The position numbers and the translations under genes are program-made. Positions 18,034 through 26,644 of a stretch of 64,000 nt of DNA are shown here, piece by piece. The notes below the pieces were generated by a model, which worked only from the letters and a program-made list of their open reading frames with translations, was not told where the DNA came from and ran no database searches. This DNA comes from Flavobacterium branchiarum. Its GTDB lineage: Bacteria; Bacteroidota; Bacteroidia; Flavobacteriales; Flavobacteriaceae. The stretch lies in NCBI RefSeq assembly GCF_030409845.1, contig NZ_JAUFQQ010000003.1, forward strand, positions 2,506,773 to 2,570,772, in the 5' to 3' direction. Every line of letters begins with the position of its first letter. Position 1 is the stretch's first letter.

Positions 18034-18120
18034 CTATAGAGATAGCATCCGTACTTCGGGAGAAGTAGCAGTTGAGTTTGTCCGTGACAAAGAAGTTATA
18101 TGTAAACTTATTTTATTCAT
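18034..18120 (-). CDS. Putative 28-codon leader peptide of the arginine operon
   Basis: An ATG five bases after the -7 box opens a 28-codon frame beginning MNKISLHITS and ending SPEVRMLSL with stop TAG. It has two arginine codons, both CGG, which are rare in this AT-rich genome. The first lies in the loop/arm of hairpin A (18077-18091) and the second beside hairpin B (18052-18067, TACTTC-TCCC-GAAGTA on the minus strand). Ribosome stalling at CGG when charged tRNA-Arg is scarce would affect both hairpins. The ATG is so near the expected transcription start that the message would be nearly leaderless, which is a weakness of the model. It could also be a chance ORF. Confidence 0.45.
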   Translation of the reverse strand: MNKISLHITSLSRTNSTATSPEVRMLSL

Positions 18121-18125
18121 CGATG

Positions 18126-18153
18126 CAAATTTACATCTTTTTTTTGATTACAA
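18126..18153 (-). promoter_or_regulatory. Bacteroidota-type promoter of the arginine/proline cluster
   Basis: On the minus strand TTG (18151-18153), a 17-nt spacer and TAAATTTG (18126-18133) match the flavobacterial sigma-A consensus TTG-N17/19-TAnnTTTG exactly. Transcription would start near 18119-18121, about 320 bases before the first long gene, which leaves a long structured 5' region. Confidence 0.85.
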
Positions 18154-18254
18154 TACGTTAATCAAAAATTGTAACATTTTTTTAATATATTGTTGTTTCT
18201 GTAGATTTATCGCATCATAATAACTAAATTCTAATCGAAAATTAAATTTTAAAT

Positions 18255-18295
18255 AAAAAAATCGGCTATTTGAGCATAACTCAAATAGCCGATTT
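18255..18295 (-). terminator. Intrinsic terminator downstream of the M1 peptidase gene
   Basis: A perfect 16-bp stem (AAATCGGCTATTTGAG / CTCAAATAGCCGATTT, loop of 5) ends in a T run on the minus strand. It lies 69 bases after the peptidase stop and isolates that gene from the arginine promoter just beyond. Confidence 0.93.
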
Positions 18296-18363
18296 CAATA
18301 ATTCTAACCTTATAAAGGGCTATAAAAAGCGTATAAACGCTATTTCTAAACTAAAATTTTAAA

Positions 18364-20628
18364 TTACTCTTTTGTAAAATCCATTACTTGAGAATTTTCT
18401 AAAATTGTCATTTTTAATCCAGTTTTAGTAAACGCAAATCTTAATCCAGCTCGTTTTGATTCAAAAGTATCAGCTACATCAGTAACAGGCTGAAGTGAGA
18501 ATTTAGGATAGTTTGGCAATTCTACTGTTAAAGCTCCATTCTTTTCTGTGAATACAATTTTCAGAGGCGATATTTTACTAGAATACGTTCCTAGATAAGA
18601 ATCTAAAACAATATCTTTTTCTATTTTACCACTTCCTGCTGTCCATACATTATTACTTGCATTACTATCTGGAAAAACATGATCCGGGTCAATTATAACA
18701 CTTTCAATTTCTTCTGTAGAATCAAATTTAAAAGACCATTCTACATTTCTCTGCCAGATTTCAACAGGCAATTTTACTCTAGAAACTTTACCACTTTTAG
18801 TTTTCACATCTATAATAACAGGCATGGCCATTTTTTCAAAGTTCTCAATAGAGATAATGATTCCATTTTTAGGATCATTTTTCACATATTTGATAGCGTT
18901 GATACCTTGATCAAAACGCCAGTTATTTATAATCCAACTTCTCCAGAACCAACTTAAATCTTCTCCAGCAACATTTTCCATTGTTCTAAAGAAATCATCT
19001 GGTGTTGGGTGTTTATAAGCCCAACGCTCAATATAAGTACGGAATGCAATATCGAAACGCTCTTTTCCTAATACTTGTTCTCTTAAAATTACCAAAGCAG
19101 AACTTGGTTTATAATAGCATAACAATCCAATGTTTGCTTCCTTCATATTATCTGGAGAGCTCATAACTGTTTCTAGCTTTGGACTAGTAAACATCTCAGC
19201 CATTTTATGCATATCTCTTGGTGCTTCTTTGTACTCCCCTTTATTAAACTCAGCAGTACTTAATGAATTGATAAAAGTATTGAATCCTTCATCCATCCAT
19301 GCAAATAATCTTTCATTTGAACCTACAATCATTGGAAACCAAATATGTCCAAATTCGTGATCTGTAACTCCCCATAATTCTTCTCCTTTAGACTCCCAAC
19401 TACAAAATACAATACCAGGATATTCCATTCCTCCTTCATTACCTGCTACGTTTGTTGCAACTGGATAAGGATACTCAAACCATTTATTAGAATAATTTTC
19501 GATTGCCCCTTTAGTATATTCCGTAGAACGCCCCCAAGCAGCATCACCTGCACTTTCTACTGGATAAGCCGAAAGAGCTAATGACTTTTTACCACTAGGT
19601 AAATTAATCTTTGCACCATCTAAAATAAATGCAGCTGATGATGCCCACGAAACATCACGAGCATTTTTCATTTGATAATGCCAAGTTTTCTCTCCATTTA
19701 CTGGAGCCGCTACAGCAGATGCAACCTCTTCCGCAGAGCGAATCATAACAGTCTTATCACTTTGAGCAGCTTCTTTTAAACGTTTTTGTTGTTCGGCAGT
19801 ATAAACCTCAGAAGAATTTAATAATTCACCCGAAGAAACTACAAAATGATTAGCAGGAACAGTTAATTTCAAATCAAAATCACCATATTCCAAATAAAAC
19901 TCTGAAGCACCTAAATAGGGATGTGTATTCCAACCTCTTACATCATCATACACACACATACGTGGATACCATTGTGCTATTGTGAAAATTTTTCCGTTTT
20001 TAGTTTCAAGTACTCCTGTTCTATCTGATCCTTCATTTGGAACTATATAAGAAAACTCTATTTTAATTTTAACACTGCTTCCTTTTGCAGCTAATTCTTC
20101 AGGAAGAAAAATCTGCATTCTTGTATCTGTAACAATAAATTTGGCATCGGTTTCAACTGATTTTTTCTTATTTTGTACAGTTACTTTTACTGATTTTATT
20201 TTATTTCCACCATCAAAAACCTGTCCTTGAGCCCCGTTACGACTCCCTGTTAAAGGTACTACAGCGTTTCCTCGTGAATCTTCTTTAAATAAATTTTGAT
20301 CTAAATTAAGCCAAACAAATGACATTTTATCTGGACTATTGTTCGTATAAGTGATTTCATCTGTACCAATAATCTCATTCGTAACTCCATTTAACCTTGC
20401 AGTAATCTTATAATCTGCTCTATTTTGCCAATATTCAGCACCAGGCTGACCACTTGCTGAACGGGTTGCAGTTCCGTTTTTAGAATAGAATAATGGAGAG
20501 AATGCTTCATAATAATCGTACTTAGAAATAGGATTAGTATTTGAAGTAGGAACTTGTTGTGCCCATGTGGCCGAAATTCCAAACAATAAAGCCATAGATA
20601 ATATGGCTCTCAAAGAGAGTTTTTTCAT
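18364..20628 (-). CDS. Secreted M1-family zinc metallopeptidase
   Basis: This 754-residue protein starts with a signal peptide ([23 protein letters not shown] cut after AQ; hydrophobic core about 8-20). It has an N-terminal beta-sheet domain and an M1 catalytic domain with GGMEYP near residue 400, zinc motif HEFGH near 423 and the third ligand in WMDEGFN 18 residues later. M1 enzymes are aminopeptidases; a secreted flavobacterial member probably trims oligopeptides in the periplasm or outside. No T9SS C-terminal sorting domain was recognised, so it probably stays periplasmic or is membrane-associated. It is monocistronic with its own terminator. Confidence 0.92.
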   Translation of the reverse strand: MKKLSLRAILSMALLFGISATWAQQVPTSNTNPISKYDYYEAFSPLFYSKNGTATRSASGQPGAEYWQNRADYKITARLNGVTNEIIGTDEITYTNNSPDKMSFVWLNLDQNLFKEDSRGNAVVPLTGSRNGAQGQVFDGGNKIKSVKVTVQNKKKSVETDAKFIVTDTRMQIFLPEELAAKGSSVKIKIEFSYIVPNEGSDRTGVLETKNGKIFTIAQWYPRMCVYDDVRGWNTHPYLGASEFYLEYGDFDLKLTVPANHFVVSSGELLNSSEVYTAEQQKRLKEAAQSDKTVMIRSAEEVASAVAAPVNGEKTWHYQMKNARDVSWASSAAFILDGAKINLPSGKKSLALSAYPVESAGDAAWGRSTEYTKGAIENYSNKWFEYPYPVATNVAGNEGGMEYPGIVFCSWESKGEELWGVTDHEFGHIWFPMIVGSNERLFAWMDEGFNTFINSLSTAEFNKGEYKEAPRDMHKMAEMFTSPKLETVMSSPDNMKEANIGLLCYYKPSSALVILREQVLGKERFDIAFRTYIERWAYKHPTPDDFFRTMENVAGEDLSWFWRSWIINNWRFDQGINAIKYVKNDPKNGIIISIENFEKMAMPVIIDVKTKSGKVSRVKLPVEIWQRNVEWSFKFDSTEEIESVIIDPDHVFPDSNASNNVWTAGSGKIEKDIVLDSYLGTYSSKISPLKIVFTEKNGALTVELPNYPKFSLQPVTDVADTFESKRAGLRFAFTKTGLKMTILENSQVMDFTKE

Positions 20629-20984
20629 TTTTGTTGCTGTTTATCTAGCAAATTAATGAAAAAAAAAGGTATCTATGAATTAAAACTAAATAGATTAATA
20701 CTTTTTCACAGCAGTTGGATATAATTATATTTTAAATGTTGCTGCTATAAATTAGAACGCTACTAAAAAGTATATATACATTAGAATCTAAAAAAAACTA
20801 TAAACCGTGTCTTCGCAATAACAAATCCATCTAATAAACGTCAAATTGCATCATTTTTAAATTACATTGTTCCATTTTTTACCAAAGAATTTATAAAAAA
20901 ATATTTCATCCGCTTTTTCTTCCACAAATTAATTTTATAAATATATTTACACTACCTATTTTTTAACCTCTCAAAACCTAAATT
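20629..20984. other. 356-bp divergent intergenic region between the M1 peptidase and aldose-epimerase genes
   Basis: This AT-rich region should hold both divergent promoters, but no complete TTG/TAnnTTTG pair was found on either strand. Bases 20806-20835 contain CGTGTCTTCGCAATAACAA followed by ATCCATC, a relative of the motif at 10565-10605 and 10688-10708 in the proB spacer, so it is probably a dispersed-repeat fragment. Nothing else was recognised. Confidence 0.5.
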
Positions 20985-21836
20985 TTGATTACAATAATTT
21001 CAAATTCAAAACTTACAGCTTCAATTAAACATGCTGGTGCCGAATTATTTTCTTTAAAAAACACACTTAACAAAGAATATATATGGGAAGGAAATCCTGC
21101 TTTTTGGGGCAAGCACTCTCCTATCTTATTTCCAATTGTAGGTACATTAAAAAACAACACCTATACTATTAACAACACATCATATCATTTACCACGACAT
21201 GGTTTTGCTAGAGATATGGAATTTAATCTCGTTTCGAAAACTAATGAAAGTGCTGTGTTTTCAATACAATCAGATAATGAAACACTAAAAATATATCCTT
21301 TTGAATTTGAATTACAAATAATTTACACTTTAGTCGATTCACAATTAGATATCCAATATAAGGTAACCAATAAATCGGTTTCTAAAATGCCTTTTTCTAT
21401 TGGAGCGCATCCTGCAATAGCACTACCTGGCAAATTTGAAAATTATGCTTTAGAATTTGAAAAAAAAGAAACCCTAAAATATTCTTTACTTGAAAACGAT
21501 TTAATTTCTAATACAACAAAGCAATTAGAAACAATTGAAGGTCAAATTCAACTAAATTATCCTTTATTTGAAAATGATGCTTTAATTTTTAAATCATTAG
21601 AATCAAACTCTCTAACTATTTTAGAAAACAACACTCCTTATATTAAAGTTGATTTTGCAGACTTTCCAAGTTTAGGCATTTGGACAAAAGAAAAAGCTCC
21701 TTTTATCTGCATTGAGCCTTGGTTTGGCTATTCAGACATCAAAGAAAACTCAGGTAATCTTTTTGAAAAAGAAGGAATCTTAACCTTAGAAGCAAATCAA
21801 GCATTTAATTCAAAATTTAGTATCGAAATTCTATAA
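20985..21836 (+). CDS. Aldose 1-epimerase family protein (LacX-like)
   Basis: This 283-residue beta-sandwich protein of the galactose-mutarotase superfamily resembles the LacX/YeaD branch: KHAGAELFSLK at the N-terminus, an IWEGNPAFWGKHSPILFP block, LPRHGFARD and IGAHPAIALP. The histidines in RHGFA and GAHPA occupy the usual catalytic positions. Members interconvert sugar anomers or phosphorylated sugars, but the substrate cannot be read here. The frame starts with TTG at 20985; no in-frame ATG gives the conserved N-terminus, so a TTG start is accepted. A GNAT gene follows after 21 bp and is probably co-transcribed. Confidence 0.88.
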   Translation: MITIISNSKLTASIKHAGAELFSLKNTLNKEYIWEGNPAFWGKHSPILFPIVGTLKNNTYTINNTSYHLPRHGFARDMEFNLVSKTNESAVFSIQSDNETLKIYPFEFELQIIYTLVDSQLDIQYKVTNKSVSKMPFSIGAHPAIALPGKFENYALEFEKKETLKYSLLENDLISNTTKQLETIEGQIQLNYPLFENDALIFKSLESNSLTILENNTPYIKVDFADFPSLGIWTKEKAPFICIEPWFGYSDIKENSGNLFEKEGILTLEANQAFNSKFSIEIL

Positions 21837-21857
21837 CTCAACCACATTAAACATCCT

Positions 21858-22415
21858 ATGTTAAATTTTAATTTTTCTCCATTCCCTATTTTAGAAACGG
21901 AACGCTTAGTCTTTAAAAGAATCAAAGATGAGGACGCTAACGAAATCATAGCTTTACGTTCTAATCCAGAAACGATGAAATACATACCAAGACCACTCAT
22001 AACAACCAGAGAACAAGCACTGGAACACATTGCTCAAATTAATAGCATTATTGAGACCAATGAAGGAATCAATTGGGGAATTACTTTAAAAGACAATCCT
22101 AAAATAATTGGATTTATTGGTTATTTTAGACTACAGCCCGAAAACTTTCGAGCAGAAATTGGCTATATGTTATTACCTGAATTTCACGGAAAAGGAATTA
22201 TTCCTGAAGCTGCGAAAAAAGTAATTGATTATGGTTTTAATGAAATGAAGCTACACTCTATTGAAGCAGTCATTGATCCTGCTAATTTGGCCTCAGAAAG
22301 AGTTTTACAAAAAATGAACTTTGTAAAGGAAGGCCACTTTAAAGAATCTGAATATTATGAAGGCCGTTTCTTAGACAATGTAATATACTCCTTATTGAAC
22401 AAAAAAAACATTTAA
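21858..22415 (+). CDS. RimJ/RimL-type GNAT N-acetyltransferase
   Basis: This 185-residue protein has the layout of the RimJ/RimL/ribosomal-protein acetyltransferase branch: N-terminal FPILETERLVFKRI, central EIGYMLLPEFHGKGIIPEAAK carrying the acetyl-CoA loop (H-G-K-G-I), and C-terminal LASERVLQKMNF. It probably transfers an acetyl group to a protein alpha-amino group or a small amine. The true substrate cannot be determined from sequence. It follows the aldose-epimerase gene closely and is followed by 256 bp with no visible terminator. Confidence 0.9.
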   Translation: MLNFNFSPFPILETERLVFKRIKDEDANEIIALRSNPETMKYIPRPLITTREQALEHIAQINSIIETNEGINWGITLKDNPKIIGFIGYFRLQPENFRAEIGYMLLPEFHGKGIIPEAAKKVIDYGFNEMKLHSIEAVIDPANLASERVLQKMNFVKEGHFKESEYYEGRFLDNVIYSLLNKKNI

Positions 22416-22671
22416 AGCATTAAAAGCAATAAACTTCAAAAAAATAAAAATATTAACTACTCTTCCAACTCAATAATTAAACATTAAAGAGAGCCACTAG
22501 TTTACTACAGATGAAGTATTTAAATTTTACATTTCTTTGAACAACTTACACGATCTGAATTTATTCTTGTTAAATTTAAATTTTACAACAATACAACAAA
22601 ATGCATTGCGTTATATTTGCAGCCTAAACTAGCAATCAAAACTAACATATTGCTAGTAATTACTAGATTTT

Positions 22672-23229
22672 ATGAAAAAAATATTTGCCTTAACCGTTCT
22701 TTTACTCTCAATTCAGTCTTATAGCCAAACTTATATCAAAGCAAATGCTCTTTCGGCTTTAATAGCAATTCCAGATGTTGCTTTAGAAACAAGTATTGGA
22801 GAAAAACTAACTCTTAACATTGATTTAATGGCGTCTTTTTGGGAATCCTTTGATGGAAAAAGTCCAATGAAGTTCGTTACCTTCACTCCAGAAGTTCGTT
22901 ACCATTTTAATGAAAAATTCAATGGTTTATATTTTGGTGGCCACATTGGAGCTGATATCTATAAGATCCAAAAATGGAATTACTGGGACAGCAACAAATA
23001 CGAAGATGGACATGGTTACAGACTAGGTGCTACTCTTGGATATCAAAAGAAATTAAACGACAAATTCATGCTAGATTTTTTCGTTAGCGGAGGATGGCAT
23101 CAAGGTTTCTACAAAGGTTATTACAACGATGGTACTCCTGGCCGTTACGAAACAGCACCACATTATAACAAAAGTGGAGAATGGTTGCCTTATGGTGGAG
23201 GTGTAATGATCTCGTATAAATTGAATTAA
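22672..23229 (+). CDS. DUF3575-like outer-membrane beta-barrel protein
   Basis: A signal peptide (MKKIFALTVLLLSIQSYSQ) precedes about 165 residues of alternating hydrophobic/aromatic strands, with the last residues SYKLN. The pattern ALSALIAIPDVALE, then TFTPEVRYHF and FGGHIGADIY, matches DUF3575-type small barrels. The function is unknown. A TATATTTG -7 element at 22612-22619 lies about 50 bases upstream, without a clear TTG partner. It converges on the VF530-type gene with a 1-bp gap. Confidence 0.8.
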   Translation: MKKIFALTVLLLSIQSYSQTYIKANALSALIAIPDVALETSIGEKLTLNIDLMASFWESFDGKSPMKFVTFTPEVRYHFNEKFNGLYFGGHIGADIYKIQKWNYWDSNKYEDGHGYRLGATLGYQKKLNDKFMLDFFVSGGWHQGFYKGYYNDGTPGRYETAPHYNKSGEWLPYGGGVMISYKLN

Positions 23230-23230
23230 T

Positions 23231-23458
23231 TTATACAGAAAATTTAGGAATCGTTTTTATATATAAATCTTCTACTTTTTTTCTAGCCCAATCTGTTTTT
23301 CTTAAGAAAGTCAAACTAGATTTTATACTAGGGTTTGAAGTAAAACATTTAATAGGGATTAATTCACCTAAAGTATCGAATCCGTAGTAGCCCACTAGTT
23401 TTTCGAGTATTGCTTGAAGTGTTACTCCGTGTAAAGGGTTTTTATCTTGATTTTGCAT
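23231..23458 (-). CDS. VF530-family (DUF2132) small DNA-binding protein
   Basis: This complete 75-residue protein has the strongly conserved VF530 features: NPLHGVTLQAILEKLV, the LGELIPIKCFTSNPSIKSS block and LRKTDWARKKVEDLY. The family founder from Vibrio fischeri was solved structurally as a small alpha-helical domain, and members are annotated as DNA-binding, although the biological role is not established. It is convergent with the barrel gene at 22672-23229 and is followed on the upstream side by a bidirectional terminator. The residue block was read by eye; the family call is firm. Confidence 0.85.
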   Translation of the reverse strand: MQNQDKNPLHGVTLQAILEKLVGYYGFDTLGELIPIKCFTSNPSIKSSLTFLRKTDWARKKVEDLYIKTIPKFSV

Positions 23459-23482
23459 ATTCTATTTTTTAAATAATAACAA

Positions 23483-23519
23483 AAAGACCGCACTCCAAAA
23501 AGTACGGTCTTTCTTTTTT
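23483..23519. terminator. Intrinsic terminator between barrel gene and VF530 gene
   Basis: AAAGACCG (23483-23490) pairs with CGGTCTTT (23505-23512). T residues follow on both strands, so it can end the barrel-protein transcript arriving on the minus strand from 24187 as well as plus-strand readthrough. Confidence 0.8.
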
Positions 23520-23560
23520 ACAAAATTACTAAATTGAAATTAAAATAATCCTTCTATAAT

Positions 23561-24187
23561 TTAGAATATGAATTTAAATCCAACAGCAAGTGGCGTTGTT
23601 AAATTTGCACCTCCAACAGTATATGCTGAGTCAACATTAGCCATATGAGCTAATCCAAAATTAGTTACTGTAGTTTTAGAACCATCTTTAGGGTCTAAAG
23701 TTGTAGATGTAAAGTTAGCTAGGTTATACGAAAACTCTACTGAGAAATATTTTGTAACAAAGTAATCAAATCCTCCTGATAAAGTCAATCCAAATTGATT
23801 TATCTTTAAGTCGCTCTCTTTTTCTTTTCCAGTAATAATTGGTGCTGCTAATTGTCCAAAGAAATACAATGAACCAGCTATATTCCAATATTTTCTAGCT
23901 AATGGTTGAATAACAATTAAATCAGTTTTGCCTGCTGTACCAGCGTCAGACTCAGATTTCATATTAATATATCCAAGTCCTGCTCCAACTGCGACAGATG
24001 GCGTGATAAATGTTCCAACGATTGGAACTATTGATAAGTTAGTATGCTTTACATCATCTGTTTTAGTTTGTTGGTAACCAAATTGTGATGTTACAAACCA
24101 TGCTCCTTTTAAACCTTGATTAGCTTCTTGAGCGTTTACAGCTAGTCCCATTAATACAATCCCAGCTAATGTTAAAATTTTTTTCAT
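23561..24187 (-). CDS. Outer-membrane beta-barrel protein
   Basis: From the preferred ATG at 24185-24187 the protein is 208 residues, with a signal peptide MKKILTLAGIVLMGLAVNAQ followed by repeated amphipathic beta strands and an aromatic C-terminus (VGFKFIF), typical of an OmpW/OmpX-like eight-stranded barrel. The longer frame from 24220 adds 11 residues before the signal and is unlikely. Its role is not evident; such barrels are often abundant porin-like or structural proteins. It is monocistronic, with a terminator downstream. Confidence 0.82.
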   Translation of the reverse strand: MKKILTLAGIVLMGLAVNAQEANQGLKGAWFVTSQFGYQQTKTDDVKHTNLSIVPIVGTFITPSVAVGAGLGYINMKSESDAGTAGKTDLIVIQPLARKYWNIAGSLYFFGQLAAPIITGKEKESDLKINQFGLTLSGGFDYFVTKYFSVEFSYNLANFTSTTLDPKDGSKTTVTNFGLAHMANVDSAYTVGGANLTTPLAVGFKFIF

Positions 24188-24332
24188 GTCGTTAAGTTTT
24201 TGTTTTAAATTATTTAACAAAATTAGCTGTAAGCTTTTTCCTGAAAAATGATTAAAATCATAGTTTAATTTTTTTCTTTAATTATCTTTGATTTTACTAA
24301 AGTTTTTCTTTTTTATTTTACATTTGTACACT

Positions 24333-24785
24333 ATGTTAAAAACTGTCAATATACTCAACAAAAGAGCCCGCTTCGATTACGAAATAATAGATACCTATAC
24401 TGCTGGAATTGTTTTAGCAGGAACTGAAATCAAATCAATACGTCTAGGTAAAGCAAACATTACTGAAAGCTTTTGCGAATTTAGTGGTGACGAACTTTTT
24501 GCCATAAACACCTATATTGAAGAATATGCCTTTGGAAATCAATTCAATCATAAATCTAGAAGTGAGCGAAAATTGCTTTTAAATAAAAAAGAATTAAAAA
24601 GTCTTCAAAAAAGTGTACAAGCAAAAGGACTAACAATTATTCCTTTAAAGCTTTTTACCAATGAAAAAGGACTAGCGAAGCTACAAATCGGACTTTGTAA
24701 AGGGAAGAAAAACTATGATAAACGCGAATCTTTAAAAGAGCAAGATACTAAGCGTGATCTAGATCGAATTAAAAAAGCATTCTAA
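24333..24785 (+). CDS. smpB: SsrA-binding protein SmpB
   Basis: This 150-residue RNA-binding protein partners tmRNA in rescuing stalled ribosomes. The signatures are RARFDYEIIDTYTAGIVL, GTEIKSIR, the FCEF/EYAFGNQFNH block and the C-terminal basic tail DKRESLKEQDTKRDLDRIK, which enters the mRNA channel. The ATG at 24333 gives the usual MLKTVNILNKRA start; the longer frame from 24288 is not conserved in kind. A TACATTTG element lies just upstream of the start. The tmRNA gene itself was not found in the window. Confidence 0.97.
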   Translation: MLKTVNILNKRARFDYEIIDTYTAGIVLAGTEIKSIRLGKANITESFCEFSGDELFAINTYIEEYAFGNQFNHKSRSERKLLLNKKELKSLQKSVQAKGLTIIPLKLFTNEKGLAKLQIGLCKGKKNYDKRESLKEQDTKRDLDRIKKAF

Positions 24786-24871
24786 TTAACCTCTTTTTAA
24801 AATAAAGTTTCAGAAGTAATATCTCGATATTTATACTTATTTTTACTACAATCAATTCTAAATTTCAAGTT

Positions 24872-25501
24872 ATGAAAAGAATGTTTGTCGTATTAACTGT
24901 AATCCTGTTATCTGGATGCGGTACTAATTCTTCGATTGTTAGTAGTTGGAGAGATCCGCAAATAACAATTAGTTCAGAAAATTTCAAAAAAGTACTCGTT
25001 GTAGCTTTAATAAAAAATGAAGCGACACGAAGAGTTATTGAAAACAGAATTGCATCAAGTAATCCTATTTTTCATGCTTCGTACCCGTTTTTAAATCAAA
25101 TTAGCAATGAGCTTACAGATGATCAAAAACTAAAAATACTTAATGATGAGAATTTTGATGGTGTTGTAACTATGCGCTTGGTAAGTAAAGAAAAACAAAC
25201 CGAATATGTTCCCGGAATAGATAATAGCTTTTATTATGGAGGTTATAATGGCTTATTATATGGAGGTCCGTTTGGTGGCTGGTACGGAATGTATGCAAAT
25301 GATTTTTACACTCCAGGTTATTATGTAGAAAACACCTATTATATAGTCGAAACCAATGTTTTTTCTTTAAAAGAAAAGAAATTAATCTGGACTGCCACAA
25401 CAAAATCATCCGATGTTTCTGATATTGGCGCAACTGTAGATGACATCATGAGAACTATAGTGTACGAAATGAAGAAAGACGGCACATTATCAAAGAAATA
25501 A
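24872..25501 (+). CDS. DUF4136-like lipoprotein
   Basis: This 209-residue protein has a lipoprotein signal: MKRMFVVLTVILLSGC with lipobox LSGC, followed by a polar stretch. The body (SSWRDPQI, FKKVLVVAL, TRRVIENRI) resembles the DUF4136 pattern of periplasmic lipoproteins, and a Gly/Tyr-rich patch (YGGYNGLLYGG, GGWYGMYAND) sits in the middle. The function is unknown. It is followed by its own terminator. Confidence 0.78.
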   Translation: MKRMFVVLTVILLSGCGTNSSIVSSWRDPQITISSENFKKVLVVALIKNEATRRVIENRIASSNPIFHASYPFLNQISNELTDDQKLKILNDENFDGVVTMRLVSKEKQTEYVPGIDNSFYYGGYNGLLYGGPFGGWYGMYANDFYTPGYYVENTYYIVETNVFSLKEKKLIWTATTKSSDVSDIGATVDDIMRTIVYEMKKDGTLSKK

Positions 25502-25523
25502 CACTTCTCATAAAAAACATACA

Positions 25524-25557
25524 ATAGCATTGAATTCATTTTTAATGCTATTTTTTT
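25524..25557 (+). terminator. Intrinsic terminator after the lipoprotein gene
   Basis: ATAGCATT (25524-25531) pairs with AATGCTAT (25544-25551) and is followed by a run of seven T residues, 23 bases after the stop codon. Confidence 0.85.
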
Positions 25558-25610
25558 ATAGCTAAAACAATGACTAATTTTGTCTTGACAATTATAACCT
25601 TACTTCTGTA

Positions 25611-26618
25611 ATGAAAACTATACTTAAAAATGCTCGAGAGCAAAAAGGATTTAAAACTCGAGAAGTAGCACAATTACTAGAAATTGACCAAGCCCTAATC
25701 AGTAAATTTGAAAGTGGTACACGAAAACCTACAAGAGAACAAATTGTAAAACTTGCGTCATTACTCGAAATTGATTTTGAGAATCTATTAATTGTTTGGT
25801 TAAAAGAAAAAATAATACATGAAATCGGACATGAAGAACTAGCACTTAAAGCATTACATCTTGCCGAAATCGAAATCCAAAACATCAAAAAGAAGGACAC
25901 TTCAATCATTTTGTCAACATTGCAAACCGTTTTAGATGAAATTGAAGTCCTAAAAACAAAAATACAATCGTTCCAGCAATTTGATTTGCATCGAATTTCT
26001 AAAATTTTAGAGCTTGAATATACATACGAAAGTAATCGTATTAATAACAACTCATTGACATTACAAGAGACTAAAGCAGTAATTAATGAAGGATTAACAA
26101 TTGGTGGTAAGACTATGCAGGAGCATTTAGAAGCAGTAAACCACCATGAAACTATTTCTTATATCAAAGATTTAACTCAAAAAAACAGTGCTGTCAATGA
26201 AAAAGAATTACTGACTATTCACAATCAAATTTTAAGAGGAATAAAACCTGCTCATGCTGGAAAATACAAAAATGACGCATTGATTATTCGCGAAATGACC
26301 TCCTTTTTTAGTTGGTTTGAAACTAATAGAACCTCACTTCACCCTATCTTATTAGCTTCTGAAACACATTTAAGAATCGCAACAATTAGCCCTTTTGAGA
26401 GCGGAAATACACAAATAGCACTTTTGTTAATGAATTGGATTTTAATTCAAAACGGCTATGTTTTTGCAACCATTCAAGGTGATGAGGAGCATAAGAATAA
26501 ATATCTTTCGATTCTAGCAGAAAGTCAGAATCAAAACGACAAATCAATTTTTATAAATTATATCGCTCAAGTAGAAAAGGAAAATCTACAACGTGCAATT
26601 GAATTGGTTACGCAATAA
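25611..26618 (+). CDS. HTH-Fic protein with degenerate Fic active site
   Basis: This 335-residue protein has an N-terminal XRE helix-turn-helix (about 1-60: KTREVAQLLEIDQALISKFE), a linker, and a Fic fold from about residue 120. Active Fic enzymes transfer AMP or other groups to proteins using HPFxxGNGRxxR. The equivalent here, near residue 262, reads ISPFESGNTQIAL: the catalytic His is Ser and the following Gly-Arg is Thr-Gln. The inhibitory motif [S/T]xxxE[G/N] near residue 140 reads SNRINN, so its Glu is also lost. The regulator and the catalytic switch have decayed together, which suggests a non-enzymatic, possibly DNA-binding role. A TAATTTTG element lies 29 bases upstream. Confidence 0.85.
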   Translation: MKTILKNAREQKGFKTREVAQLLEIDQALISKFESGTRKPTREQIVKLASLLEIDFENLLIVWLKEKIIHEIGHEELALKALHLAEIEIQNIKKKDTSIILSTLQTVLDEIEVLKTKIQSFQQFDLHRISKILELEYTYESNRINNNSLTLQETKAVINEGLTIGGKTMQEHLEAVNHHETISYIKDLTQKNSAVNEKELLTIHNQILRGIKPAHAGKYKNDALIIREMTSFFSWFETNRTSLHPILLASETHLRIATISPFESGNTQIALLLMNWILIQNGYVFATIQGDEEHKNKYLSILAESQNQNDKSIFINYIAQVEKENLQRAIELVTQ

Positions 26619-26644
26619 AAAAGCCCATCGAAATGGGCTTTTAC
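26617..26644. terminator. Bidirectional terminator between the HTH-Fic gene and pcm
   Basis: AAAAGCCCAT-CGAA-ATGGGCTTTT is a perfect 10-bp stem with a stable GNRA-like tetraloop. It overlaps the stop codon of the Fic gene and abuts the stop of the convergent pcm gene, with T tracts in both directions. Confidence 0.93.
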
